From Pyrinomonadaceae bacterium (lineage in GTDB: Bacteria > Acidobacteriota > Blastocatellia > Pyrinomonadales > Pyrinomonadaceae), in the NCBI GenBank assembly GCA_017983495.1, contig JAGOBH010000001.1:496001-560000 (forward strand): DNA of 64,000 nt, in the 5' to 3' direction. This document shows, piece by piece, positions 17,806 through 26,689 of this stretch (positions are counted from its first letter, which is position 1; every line of letters starts with the position of its first letter). Under the pieces are notes generated by a model that did no database searches, was not told where the DNA came from, and saw nothing but the letters and a program-made list of their open reading frames with translations. The position numbers and the translations under genes were made by a program.

Positions 17806-17819
17806 GCGAATAATTTCGC
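17806..17819. promoter_or_regulatory. GCG-N8-CGC palindrome in the resB/cytochrome control region
   Basis: TGCGAA-TAAT-TTCGCA (17805-17820), the best copy of the motif seen upstream of sigma-54 promoters, but no -24/-12 element is visible within reach on either strand. A half copy, GTGCGAAT, sits at 17783. Confidence 0.35.
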
Positions 17820-17852
17820 AAAATGCAGCGTCGATGTTGAATTCCACAGGAT

Positions 17853-17868
17853 TGTGATGAGGGTCACA
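17853..17868. promoter_or_regulatory. Crp/Fnr-type binding site, class II position
   Basis: TGTGA-TGAGGG-TCACA, perfect 5-bp arms. A -10-like TATATC at 17889-17894 would put the start near 17901 and the site centre at about -41, the class II activator geometry. Confidence 0.75.
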
Positions 17869-17918
17869 CGGATAAATAAAGAAACTGATATATCATTAAG
17901 CGGGGAAATCCGGGAATT

Positions 17919-19124
17919 ATGGGGAACGTGAACAGGATCAGGAACCTTCGCATACTGGTTATATTGCTTGCAAGCGCAGTTTCGGGAATCGGCGCGTATT
18001 ACCTGCCTGAGTCATCGGTGACCGCAGAACACGCCATGTATACACCGTCGGCAACGCCGAAACCGGCGCGTACGCCGAGACCCGCACGTAAGGTCAAGTA
18101 CTCGGAGTTTCCGCACAACGTCAAAGCTCATCAAAAAGACTGCAGTTCGTGTCACAAGTTTCCATCGGACAATTGGAACAAAGTTCGTACCGGCGATGCG
18201 GCGTTCGCGGACATTACCGAGTATCCAAAACACGAATCGTGTATGAGCTGTCACAAGCAGCAATTCTTTAAGGGTGCGAAACCGGTCATCTGTTCGATCT
18301 GTCATATAAATCCGTCACCGCGTGACAGCTCTCGTCATCCTTTCCCGAATCCCCGTGAGATCTTTGACCTCTCGGCAAAAGGGAAAAAGGCGCAGTCGGA
18401 TTTTGTTGTCGGATTTCCGCATGACAAGCATATTGAGATAGTTTCGCAGAACGGCCAGGCAGAAGTCGGCTTTATGAATGCGGCGTTCACACGCGGCGGA
18501 GCAAGACGGGCAGGTGAGGCGAGCTGTTCGGTCTGTCATCAGACGATGAGCCCGCAGGGCGATTCGCCGGACGAATTTGTCACGCCGCCGCCGCCGAAAC
18601 TTGGCGACGGGTTCTGGCTGAAAAAGGGAACATTCAAAACGTCTCCGATCGGGCACACGACTTGCTTTACCTGCCATTCGGCCGAAAGTGGTATGTTACC
18701 GGCCCCGAGCGACTGTGCGGCATGCCATCAACTGCGGCCGGCAATGCCGAAAGCTGATTTTGACGAGAAGCTCGCCGCGGAAATGAAAATAGCCGACAAG
18801 CGAATGATGGATTCGTGGCGTTTGCGGGATTCGACGGGTAAATTCCAGCACGCATTCGCGGCACACGTTGATATGGAATGTGCTACCTGCCACAACGTGC
18901 TGACGATGAAGACGGCCGATCCGGCAACTAAGCGCGTCGGCATCACTTCGTGTGCAATGTGTCACGTGACGGCGACCGCGGCCGACGGTGGAGCGCTCAA
19001 TGTCGAGGTTGAAGCACGTAAGGCCGACGCAACATTTCAGTGCGTAAAGTGTCACATAACGTTTGGCAAATCGCCGATACCGGAATCGCATACTAACGCG
19101 ATCACCGCGGCCGGTGGAAAATAA
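17919..19124 (+). CDS. Nonahaem c-type cytochrome, N-terminally anchored or exported
   Basis: 401 residues. N-terminal hydrophobic segment (about 11-28; signal peptide or anchor), then a Pro/Thr-rich linker and nine CxxCH motifs: CSSCH, CMSCH, CSICH, CSVCH, CFTCH, CAACH, CATCH, CAMCH, CVKCH. Many extra histidines (FPHDKH, FAAH) suit bis-His ligation. No known enzyme signature is seen, so an electron-carrier role in the periplasm is the safest call. Its stop overlaps the next cytochrome start by one base (TAATG), so the two are co-translated. A Crp-type site precedes it. Confidence 0.88.
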   Translation: MGNVNRIRNLRILVILLASAVSGIGAYYLPESSVTAEHAMYTPSATPKPARTPRPARKVKYSEFPHNVKAHQKDCSSCHKFPSDNWNKVRTGDAAFADITEYPKHESCMSCHKQQFFKGAKPVICSICHINPSPRDSSRHPFPNPREIFDLSAKGKKAQSDFVVGFPHDKHIEIVSQNGQAEVGFMNAAFTRGGARRAGEASCSVCHQTMSPQGDSPDEFVTPPPPKLGDGFWLKKGTFKTSPIGHTTCFTCHSAESGMLPAPSDCAACHQLRPAMPKADFDEKLAAEMKIADKRMMDSWRLRDSTGKFQHAFAAHVDMECATCHNVLTMKTADPATKRVGITSCAMCHVTATAADGGALNVEVEARKADATFQCVKCHITFGKSPIPESHTNAITAAGGK

Positions 19125-20014
19125 TGATAAGTAAGGGAAAAAAGGTTAAATTTCCGGGGTCAAGGGTGAGGCGGCTCGAAGCGGTGGTCTTGGTGCTCGG
19201 CATTATCGTATTCGGCTACATATTCACGATGTTTCCGAAAACAATGGCCGCGGTAGAGCCTGATGTCGAAACCGGCGTTACCGAAACATACCTAGATCCG
19301 GCCGACCCAGCTGAGCCGCAGGGCGATTTTTCAAAATTTAGGCACGCAGATAATGCCCACGCAAACTTACCGTGCCTGCTCTGTCATCGCCGTGATGATA
19401 ATTCGGCAAAGCTCATCCGTCCCGGCAGAAACGAACACCTGCCTTGTGCAGGCTGTCACGCTCCGCAATTTGCTGATGCCGCGAGCCCTATGTGCACGAT
19501 CTGTCATACCAATCCGCAGACCGGTGCGATGAAGGGTTTTCCGCCACTCAGAAGTTTCAACGTCAAGTTTAACCACGGCAAGCACCTGAATCAGACCAAT
19601 TGTGCAACGTGCCATAAGCCGACACGACGCGGAATCGCGTTTTCGGTGCCAAGGGGATCGGCGGCTCATACGTCATGTTTCCAGTGTCATACCGCCAATA
19701 AGCCGATCGGTTCGTGCGACACGTGCCATTCGCCGGGACGCCCGGTACGTGGTTCTGAGTGGGCCAAAGCCTTTCAGGTTAATTTCAGTCATCAGGAACA
19801 TATTCGCAAGGGCAATATGAACTGTGCGACGTGCCATAAGGTTCTGGCAGGTGGAGCACGCGGCCGACAGGTCACATCGCCGCTCGCGTCAATGCACTTT
19901 GCCCGTGCCGGCGTGTCGAGTTGTGCGTCGTGTCATAACAATAAGCGTGCGTTCGGCACCAATGATTTTTCGGATTGTAAGCGATGCCATGAGGGCAAAT
20001 CGTTTAAGTTTTGA
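19124..20014 (+). CDS. Nonahaem c-type cytochrome with N-terminal membrane anchor
   Basis: 296 residues. Basic N-terminus, one hydrophobic helix (about 20-38, VVLVLGIIVFGYIFTMF) and a periplasmic domain with nine CxxCH motifs: CLLCH, CAGCH, CTICH, CATCH, CFQCH, CDTCH, CATCH, CASCH, CKRCH. Spacing HxxH..CxxCH (FNHGKHLNQTNCATCH; FSHQEHIRKGNMNCATCH) recalls cytochrome c3/c7-type multihaem folds with bis-His ligation. It overlaps the preceding nonahaem gene by one base; equal haem number and order suggest the two proteins form one complex or relay. Function beyond electron transfer is not evident. Confidence 0.88.
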   Translation: MISKGKKVKFPGSRVRRLEAVVLVLGIIVFGYIFTMFPKTMAAVEPDVETGVTETYLDPADPAEPQGDFSKFRHADNAHANLPCLLCHRRDDNSAKLIRPGRNEHLPCAGCHAPQFADAASPMCTICHTNPQTGAMKGFPPLRSFNVKFNHGKHLNQTNCATCHKPTRRGIAFSVPRGSAAHTSCFQCHTANKPIGSCDTCHSPGRPVRGSEWAKAFQVNFSHQEHIRKGNMNCATCHKVLAGGARGRQVTSPLASMHFARAGVSSCASCHNNKRAFGTNDFSDCKRCHEGKSFKF

Positions 20015-20122
20015 TTTGGAAATTCGCGAAATTTTACACAGCATCTGCGAAGATTGACGGCAATTTGTGGTCGCCGTCGTCGAAAAACGTGATTTTTGTC
20101 TGTGTTAGCAGATAATTTACGG

Positions 20123-20149
20123 TGTGATGTTTTTGGCACGCACCTTGCA
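20123..20149 (+). promoter_or_regulatory. Sigma-54 promoter with abutting TGTGA half-site, upstream of cytochrome genes
   Basis: TGGCAC GCACC TTGCA (20134-20149) is a perfect -24/-12 element; the start would be near 20160, about 55 nt before the small cytochrome. The TGTGATGTTTTT directly before it (20123-20134) is identical to one side of the Crp-type site at 27846, so a Crp-family protein could interfere with or modulate it. A degenerate upstream motif (GCG-AAGATTGA-CGG, 20047-20060) is 80 bp upstream. Confidence 0.75.
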
Positions 20150-20215
20150 GACTACGTTGACAACGAACCGTGGCAAATCAGGTTTCCGGTTCGAAATTAA
20201 AGAGTTTAGGAGAAA

Positions 20216-20554
20216 ATGATGAAATCCAATCGAATGAAGTTTATTGCCATTTTGTTTTTCGTATTGCCCGTGCTGGCGGTCACCGTATTCAAAGTGTCGC
20301 CCGTAACGGTTGCGGCAAACAGTCCGGAAGATCCGGCAGTCACCTATAAAGCAAAATGTGCCATGTGTCATACGGCTAATGCAGGAAAAGCATTTGATGC
20401 GACCAAGGCAGATGCAGATCTGGTACAGATCATCCTTAAAGGAAAGAAAGGCGAAAAACCGCCCGCAATGCCTGCGTACGAAGGCAAGATAACCGAAGCC
20501 GATGCTGCTGCGTTGGTAACCTATATGAAATCGCTTCGTGCGGCGGCAAATTGA
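20216..20554 (+). CDS. Small monohaem class I cytochrome c
   Basis: 112 residues from 20216; the next ATG at 20219 is better spaced from AGGAG. Signal peptide about 1-34. One CAMCH haem motif near residue 51 and a distal-ligand methionine in PAMPAYEGKIT, with the C-terminal helix EADAAALVTYMKSL, give a standard class I His/Met fold. It would be a soluble periplasmic electron shuttle. It is the first gene after the sigma-54 promoter and precedes the ImcH-like gene by 139 bp with no terminator between, so it likely shuttles electrons for that quinol oxidase. Confidence 0.9.
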   Translation: MMKSNRMKFIAILFFVLPVLAVTVFKVSPVTVAANSPEDPAVTYKAKCAMCHTANAGKAFDATKADADLVQIILKGKKGEKPPAMPAYEGKITEADAAALVTYMKSLRAAAN

Positions 20555-20693
20555 AAACCTAAACTCAGGCCCGAAGTTGGTTGAACCTCGGCCGTCGACT
20601 TTCGATCTGCTAAATCGCAGTAAGCAAATCTGAAAGCAGGCGGCCTTGGTTTTTGTTTAGATCAAAACAGTGCGGTGTGAAGAATAAAAGATC

Positions 20694-22304
20694 ATGAACG
20701 ACGAAAACGAGATCAAAGAAGAATTTCCGAATGAAGCAGCGAGCAAGATGAAGGCCCCGAGTCTCTTGCGCAATTACGTCAGCTTTGTCGGAATGGCTAT
20801 CGCTCTCGCGGCGATCACGAGCAACCTCTTGCTGTTTTTTATCGAGATGACCGCAGCGGCCGAGAATGCATATATAGGCATTTTGACCTATATCATCATA
20901 CCGTCGGTAATGATGTTCGGCCTGGCGATCGCCGGCATAGGGATGTTCTTTGAACGCAGACGAAGGCGGACCCGGGCACCCGACGATGTTATGGCGTATC
21001 CGATGCTGGACCTTAATAATCCGCATACGCGCCGTACGTTCATGGTATTCATGGTCGGAACGCTGGTTTTTGTATCGGTCAGTGCGTTTGGCAGCTACAA
21101 AGCATTTGAGTACTCCGAGTCAGTTACGTTTTGCGGCGAAACGTGCCACACCGTGATGAGGCCGCAGTTTATGGCGCATAAAGCCGGTGCTCACGCGCGC
21201 GTCCGCTGCGTCGATTGTCACGTCGGTTCAGGAGCCGACTGGTACGTTCGTTCGAAGCTGTCCGGTGCGTATCAGCTCTATTCGGTTTCGTTCAATAAAT
21301 TTTCACGGCCGACAACCACGCCGGTCCACAATCTCCGTCCGGCACCTGACACCTGCGAACAGTGTCACTGGCCCGAGAAGTTCTTTGGTGCGCAGTTGAA
21401 GGTGCTGAACCGGTTTGCCAACGATGAACACAATACGCTTCGACAGATACGTATGCTGCTCAACGTCGGCGGCGGCAGTACGACGAACGGTCGCATTTCG
21501 GGCATTCACTGGCACGTGGACGCGGCCAACGAGGTCAACTACGTAAGCACAGACGAACAGCGACAAGTGATCCCGTGGATGGTAAGCAAGGATCGCGACG
21601 GCAATCTGGTAGAGTATTTTGACCGTAACAACCCGCCGACGCAGGAACAGATCGCGACCGGCAATCGGCGAAAGATGGACTGTGTCGACTGTCATAACCG
21701 GCCGGCACATAATTATCTGCCGCCCGATGTTGTAATGGACAATGCACTTGGGGCCGGCACCATTGATGCGACATTGCCGTTCATTAAGCGCCAAGGTGTC
21801 GCTGTGCTGGCCGGCCAGTACGAAACCACGCCTCAGGCTCTGACAGCGATAGAGACGAACCTAAACGATTTTTATCGTTCCAACTATCCTCAGGTTTACA
21901 CGGAAAAGGCCCAGCTTATTAAAAATGCGGTTACGGAAATTCAGCGGTTATTCCAAAATTACTTTTTCCCCGAGATGCGAGCCGACTGGAGAACACACCC
22001 GAACAACGCCGGCCATATCAATTCGATCGGATGTTTCCGCTGCCATGACGGCAGTAAGGTAACTAAGACCGGCAAGGTCCTGACGCATGACTGTAACGTC
22101 TGTCACACGGTGCTGTACGACTCGAACCGGCCGGCCGCTGAGAATGTACAGACCGGGCCTTTCAAGCATCCCGTTGACCTAGGAGCACTTGCCGACCGCG
22201 ACTGCAGTTCATGTCATAAGGCGGACCAACCATTCAAGCATCCGATCAATCTTGGTGACATCTCGATGTTTCAGTGTGCGGTCTGCCACACGAGAAAGAA
22301 CTAA
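20694..22304 (+). CDS. NapC/NirT-like multihaem membrane cytochrome (ImcH-like quinol oxidase candidate)
   Basis: 536 residues. Three hydrophobic helices (about 28-50, 60-83, 112-132) precede a periplasmic domain with eight haem-attachment motifs: first an unusual CGETCH (C-x3-CH, with a Met three residues on), then CVDCH, CEQCH, CVDCH, CFRCH, CNVCH, CSSCH, CAVCH. The KLSGAYQLYSV segment and the first two haems resemble NapC/NirT/NrfH quinol dehydrogenases. Three-helix NapC-type proteins with seven or more haems are like Geobacter ImcH, which passes quinol electrons to the periplasm in metal respiration. The ImcH parallel is inference from layout. A strong terminator follows. Confidence 0.8.
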   Translation: MNDENEIKEEFPNEAASKMKAPSLLRNYVSFVGMAIALAAITSNLLLFFIEMTAAAENAYIGILTYIIIPSVMMFGLAIAGIGMFFERRRRRTRAPDDVMAYPMLDLNNPHTRRTFMVFMVGTLVFVSVSAFGSYKAFEYSESVTFCGETCHTVMRPQFMAHKAGAHARVRCVDCHVGSGADWYVRSKLSGAYQLYSVSFNKFSRPTTTPVHNLRPAPDTCEQCHWPEKFFGAQLKVLNRFANDEHNTLRQIRMLLNVGGGSTTNGRISGIHWHVDAANEVNYVSTDEQRQVIPWMVSKDRDGNLVEYFDRNNPPTQEQIATGNRRKMDCVDCHNRPAHNYLPPDVVMDNALGAGTIDATLPFIKRQGVAVLAGQYETTPQALTAIETNLNDFYRSNYPQVYTEKAQLIKNAVTEIQRLFQNYFFPEMRADWRTHPNNAGHINSIGCFRCHDGSKVTKTGKVLTHDCNVCHTVLYDSNRPAAENVQTGPFKHPVDLGALADRDCSSCHKADQPFKHPINLGDISMFQCAVCHTRKN

Positions 22305-22328
22305 CATTTAGACATAGCAAATAGACCG

Positions 22329-22356
22329 AGAGCCCGTCGATATTTCGACGGGCTCT
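22329..22356 (+). terminator. Terminator after the ImcH-like gene
   Basis: A perfect 12-bp stem AGAGCCCGTCGA / TCGACGGGCTCT, TATT loop, followed by TTTTT. A weaker hairpin (22391-22427) further on may terminate the opposing gene. Confidence 0.9.
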
Positions 22357-22477
22357 TTTTATTGTGGCCGCCAGTTGGCTCTCGAGAAAAGAAAGAAGCT
22401 CCGGTAGATGTGATCGGCACCGCCGGAGCTCAAGTTGTTTTACCCCGGAGCGTCCGGGGAGGAGGTAGCAAAATGAA

Positions 22478-24400
22478 TCATTCAGCAGGTCCTTTCTCGT
22501 TCTCGTTTGAGGCGGCCTCTACGGCGCCGGCCTTTTCAGCCTCGATCATTTCTTCGTAGGCTTGTTCGTGTTCTTCCTTAAATGCCTCTTCAGAAATGCG
22601 GCCGTCGAGGAACGCAAAATTGATCGGGTAGACGTCCGGATCGAAGATCACTTGGTAGAAATGCCAGACGATGATCGCAAGCGTCGCAAGAATCGCTTCG
22701 TAGTAGTGGACGGCCAGAGCGATCTCGATCCAGTACCGCGGCAAGAAGCCAAATAGGTCGATCTTGAACCAGAGCATCAAGCCGGTCAGGCCCATGATAA
22801 CGGTTCCCCAGACGACCGCCCAGTATTCCGCCTTTTCAGCGTAGCCAAAGCGTGCGATCTTCGGTTTTTCGGCCCTGACGCCGAGATAGTACATAAAATT
22901 ACCGAACAGGTCGGTGACGTCCTTAAAGCCCGGAAGCATATCGACGAACCACTGGCGGCCTTCTTTGGTCAAAGCCAGATAGAAGATGTGATAGGTACCC
23001 ATCACCATCATCACAACCGCAGCAACACGGTGGACGATCCGCCGCGGAGCTTCGCTGCCGCCCATAAGCCAGCCGAGCCACGAATCAGGATATTGCAATG
23101 CAAATCCGCTAAAAACGAGGGCGATGAAACTGGTGAGCAGAAACCAGTGCTGGACGCGTTGATTGACGCTGAGACGGACGATGGTGCGTGGCTCGCGGCG
23201 TTTCGCTGCGGCTTTTTTCCGCCATATGAGTACGTTGTGCAGCACCATGCCGCCGATGACCAGAAATATGAGCGGCAGATATATCCATCGAACGACCGTC
23301 GTGCCGAATAATCCCATGTCTTCAGCCGGCCTTTCAGACGCAAGGCTCGACGTCAGATGGATCTTGCCATTGATGAAGTTCTCGTTTGCTCCGACGTGAC
23401 ACTGACCGCAGGTCTGGGCGAGATTGCCCGAACTGATCATCGACCGAGGATCGCTCGAGGGCAGGATGTTGTGGACGCCGTGACAACTGGCACAATTTGC
23501 GACCACCTTCGATCCCATATCCGATGCCAGCCCGTGATAGCTGTCCTTGTAGCTAATTACGCGGCCGCTGGCAACGCCAAACTCGCGGGTCAGAGCAACG
23601 CCCTCGTGGCACTTGGCACAACTGTCGGTGGCAATTGCGGCGGCCGGATTCTGCTTGGTCTGATCGAGCGGTTTTTGAATGTCGTGAATGCCGTGGCAAT
23701 CGGTACATGACGGTGAACGCGAGACGCCGCGGGTAACGGCTTCCCCGTGGACGCTCTCGACGAACTGGCTGGATTCCGTTCCGTGGCACTTGCCGCATGT
23801 CTGGGCGATATTGATCTTGGCGATCGACGATCCAGGACTAGACGCCGGCTGGATGTCGTGGGTGTTATGACAGTCGGTGCAGACGGCGGCCCCGTTTACA
23901 CCGCGGGCAAATGCTTGGGCGTGGACGCTCTCCTGATAGGCGAGTATCGGACGGTCGCTGATGCCGCTGCCCTGCATTACTGCCTTGTTGCTGTGACATT
24001 TGCTGCAGGTATTGGCGATCGCGGCCCGGTTAACGGTTGACTTCGGGTTTTCGGCGGGCAGGGCAGTGGTGATATCGCCGTTGATCGTATGACAGTCTTT
24101 GCAGCTGGCTATCGGCTTACCGTTCGGGGCAAGCTTGTTATGTATGCTCGTACTTAAAGCACTGTGGGTATCTTTGTGAAATTGTTCGCCCGCAATGTAC
24201 GGCAGATTTTTGCCCGGGCCGTGGCAACCGGCGCAGTCGAGGTTAACGTTCGAAGGAAACTGCGTCTGCTGGCGGTTTCCCGTGAGGTTAGGCTGTACCT
24301 GCACGTTTTGAGCCTCGGTAGCAGCTGAATCATAGAAATAGAATGTTGCCCAAATGAGCAAAAACGCGATTATTGCGGCGGATTTAAGATAGGTTTTCAT
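22478..24400 (-). CDS. Nonahaem cytochrome c fused to a membrane cytochrome b (CbcL-like)
   Basis: 640 residues from the ATG at 24398-24400, 7 nt after GAGGAA; the upstream in-frame TTG is inside the ribosome-binding region. Signal peptide, then nine CxxCH motifs in the first 350 residues (CAGCH, CKDCH, CSKCH, CTDCH, CGKCH, CTDCH, CAKCH, CASCH, CGQCH). A C-terminal cytochrome b561/FdnI-HydC-type domain follows, with about five or six helices and His ligands (RVQHWFLL, RIVHRVAAV, GTYHIFY, IVWHFYQ). The same domain order and haem number occur in Geobacter CbcL, a low-potential quinol oxidase for Fe(III) reduction. A Crp-type site sits at about -41.5. Confidence 0.85.
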   Translation of the reverse strand: MKTYLKSAAIIAFLLIWATFYFYDSAATEAQNVQVQPNLTGNRQQTQFPSNVNLDCAGCHGPGKNLPYIAGEQFHKDTHSALSTSIHNKLAPNGKPIASCKDCHTINGDITTALPAENPKSTVNRAAIANTCSKCHSNKAVMQGSGISDRPILAYQESVHAQAFARGVNGAAVCTDCHNTHDIQPASSPGSSIAKINIAQTCGKCHGTESSQFVESVHGEAVTRGVSRSPSCTDCHGIHDIQKPLDQTKQNPAAAIATDSCAKCHEGVALTREFGVASGRVISYKDSYHGLASDMGSKVVANCASCHGVHNILPSSDPRSMISSGNLAQTCGQCHVGANENFINGKIHLTSSLASERPAEDMGLFGTTVVRWIYLPLIFLVIGGMVLHNVLIWRKKAAAKRREPRTIVRLSVNQRVQHWFLLTSFIALVFSGFALQYPDSWLGWLMGGSEAPRRIVHRVAAVVMMVMGTYHIFYLALTKEGRQWFVDMLPGFKDVTDLFGNFMYYLGVRAEKPKIARFGYAEKAEYWAVVWGTVIMGLTGLMLWFKIDLFGFLPRYWIEIALAVHYYEAILATLAIIVWHFYQVIFDPDVYPINFAFLDGRISEEAFKEEHEQAYEEMIEAEKAGAVEAASNENEKGPAE

Positions 24401-24459
24401 AGCTTTCCTCAATGGCTTTGGCTACTACCTAACATATAGTCCTATTTTGAAAATCTTAC

Positions 24460-24475
24460 TGTGACCCTAATCACT
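24460..24475. promoter_or_regulatory. Crp/Fnr-type site, class II position, for the CbcL-like gene
   Basis: TGTGA-CCCTAA-TCACT (one mismatch). On the minus strand a TATATG -10 at 24438-24433 gives a start near 24426, putting the site centre at about -41.5. Confidence 0.7.
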
Positions 24476-24517
24476 TTTCTCGCCGATGTTGCACAAAGTA
24501 GATACTTTAAAAACAAA

Positions 24518-24551
24518 GACGCCGGCGAAAAGAGGGGATCTCGCCGGCGTC
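24518..24551 (-). terminator. Terminator of the porin-cytochrome operon
   Basis: A perfect 11-bp stem GACGCCGGCGA / TCGCCGGCGTC followed on the minus strand by TTTGTTTTT. Confidence 0.85.
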
Positions 24552-24576
24552 AAGTCTTTGGGGACCTTATATTTTC

Positions 24577-26667
24577 TTAGCGGTCAGCGGCTCCGCCTCC
24601 AAAATAGATCTTCAAAGACGTGTAAGGCAGATGAGCTCGGTAGTTCTGAAGAGGTACCTCGCTATCTCGGTAGTTATAGTACTGGTATCCAATATTCCAA
24701 TCGACGTTGCGTGTGATGCGGAATGCAACACGAAACTCGGGCGACTGGAACTGCATCGGGTATCCGCCGTAGATAATTTCAGGCCGGGTTGAGAATCGGC
24801 CTTCCTGACCCTTATCCCTGCTGATGCGATAGCTGGCGTACAGCGACATGCGTTTGATCGGTTTGGCGGATACGTCAAAGTAACCATAATGGTCACGCAT
24901 AAAGTATTCGCTGAAACCCAATCTGCTCACACCGCTAACCGGTACGATGATCGGAGTATCACTCGTATAGTGCATGTACGTGTAACCACTGCTGAACTGC
25001 AGCTGATCCATCGGCGCCCATTCGACGCTGCCGGAGAAGTTGCGGTTCTTGATGTTTGTTCCAAAGTTCTGGAACGGTGCAACGAGTGTCTGCGAAGGAT
25101 TAGTGTTGTCCTTCGAAATAGCCGAGACGTTAAAGGTAAATTTCTTTACCGAAACCCTCGAACGAATGCGGAAATTGGTGAAGTCGTAATTTTCCAGCCT
25201 TGAGAAAACGTTGTCAGCCTGGCCTCTTTCGACGTCCCAAAAGATCACCCAATTCTTCATCGGTTTGATCTTCATTCCGGCGATAAGTGTATGTGTGCTG
25301 TTCTGCTCATCTTCGAGAATGTTCAGCGGATTTGTCGCCGACGGGTTAGATGTGAACGTGATGTCATAGCCGCGGACATCGATCTTTCGATCGGTGTAGC
25401 GATAGCCGATATGGAAACTAAGAATATTGTTGAACTGATAGTCGCCTTCGACCGTGTTAACAAATCTTCTATAGTCATTCACGCGATAAGCAGCAGAACG
25501 CGGATTTGTCGAAGCCAACGGATTGCCGGCTGCGTTTCGGCGATCGAGCCACTCTTCGAGTTTCAGGCCGCCATTTACCGAGAACTTATCAAACGAGAAA
25601 GTATTCGAAATGCGGAAATTGTTGGTGACCATGTAGGTCAGGCCAAGATCACCGCGGGTCTGTACTCTCTTTGATAACGAATTGATCTCAAAACGATCGC
25701 GATCGATGAAGTTATTGTTGTTGTCGCGACCGGACAACAATTCGATCATTCCCATATTGCTGTCGGTGCTCGTATACACGATCTGTCCAGTGAAATCCAA
25801 CCTTTTAGCAAAGGTCCGATGGGCATTGAACATGGTGTAATAAGCATTTCCGTCAGTCGGGAAAATGCGGCTGAACGTATTGTAAACAGTCGTGTCAGCC
25901 GTGTTGTTTCCGGCAGTCGGAGCCGTCAGGAAATATGACGAGCGGTCCTTAAAGAAACGGAATCCCTGCGTCAGGCCTAGATTAAATCCAAGCAGCTTAC
26001 CCTCGACGCCCGCACGAAAGTCGTTAGCCTTTTGTTTGGTTTCCGAGGTGACGACAAAATCATCACGGTTGGCTCGAGCGTTATGTGTTCCGGGGCCCGA
26101 AGCATCATTGAACGACACACCGAGATTGACGCGGAAGTTTTCATTCTGCGGCAAAAACGTAAAGTCGAAATCGCCAAACGTGCGACTGGTGTCACTCGTG
26201 TGCTGGCCATTTGCGAGATTGCTCAGGTTGTTAAAGTATTTGACGCGTCTGACTGCACTATTGAATTTGTAAATGCCGGTCTTTTCGACGTTGACACGAG
26301 CAAATCCGCTCGGGTCCGATCCCCATCCCGTAACGCTGATGAGCATCGAATCAAAATACTTGCCGCGGCCGCTATCGCTTTCGAACAAGATGTTCGAATC
26401 AAATGCGCGAAATCCTTGTTTATAATTAAGGTCGCTGCGGTATTTTTTCTCGCTGCCGTTGACGTCGAGCCAACGGTAGCCTAACTCGGTGTTCGAGGTT
26501 ACCTTGTAACCGCCCACCATAAAATCTTCTTCATCGGCCGGTTTGGTCGTTGTCTGTGCAACGACCGATCCGGCAAAGATACCCATACAAAGTACGGCTA
26601 CGAAACGGATGAATAAGATTCTGCCGTACCTGCTGGTACTATCTGTTAATTTTGATATGTCTAACAT
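24577..26667 (-). CDS. Outer-membrane beta-barrel protein of porin-cytochrome type (MtrB/PioB-like)
   Basis: 696 residues, the usual size for MtrB-type porins. Signal peptide to about residue 38 (FAGSVVAQ). The rest is alternating amphipathic strands rich in aromatic residues (for example TSNTELGYRWLDVN, LSFHIGYRYTDRK, VDWNIGYQYYNYR) and ends in an aromatic-rich strand, as in outer-membrane barrels. No cysteine is evident in the mature part, so the CxxC of Shewanella MtrB is missing. GAGGAGG precedes the ATG. It starts 22 bp after the decahaem cytochrome stop, the arrangement of mtrA-mtrB, and should sheathe that cytochrome across the outer membrane. Confidence 0.82.
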   Translation of the reverse strand: MLDISKLTDSTSRYGRILFIRFVAVLCMGIFAGSVVAQTTTKPADEEDFMVGGYKVTSNTELGYRWLDVNGSEKKYRSDLNYKQGFRAFDSNILFESDSGRGKYFDSMLISVTGWGSDPSGFARVNVEKTGIYKFNSAVRRVKYFNNLSNLANGQHTSDTSRTFGDFDFTFLPQNENFRVNLGVSFNDASGPGTHNARANRDDFVVTSETKQKANDFRAGVEGKLLGFNLGLTQGFRFFKDRSSYFLTAPTAGNNTADTTVYNTFSRIFPTDGNAYYTMFNAHRTFAKRLDFTGQIVYTSTDSNMGMIELLSGRDNNNNFIDRDRFEINSLSKRVQTRGDLGLTYMVTNNFRISNTFSFDKFSVNGGLKLEEWLDRRNAAGNPLASTNPRSAAYRVNDYRRFVNTVEGDYQFNNILSFHIGYRYTDRKIDVRGYDITFTSNPSATNPLNILEDEQNSTHTLIAGMKIKPMKNWVIFWDVERGQADNVFSRLENYDFTNFRIRSRVSVKKFTFNVSAISKDNTNPSQTLVAPFQNFGTNIKNRNFSGSVEWAPMDQLQFSSGYTYMHYTSDTPIIVPVSGVSRLGFSEYFMRDHYGYFDVSAKPIKRMSLYASYRISRDKGQEGRFSTRPEIIYGGYPMQFQSPEFRVAFRITRNVDWNIGYQYYNYRDSEVPLQNYRAHLPYTSLKIYFGGGAADR

Positions 26668-26689
26668 CTTGCCTCCTCTTACTCATCAA

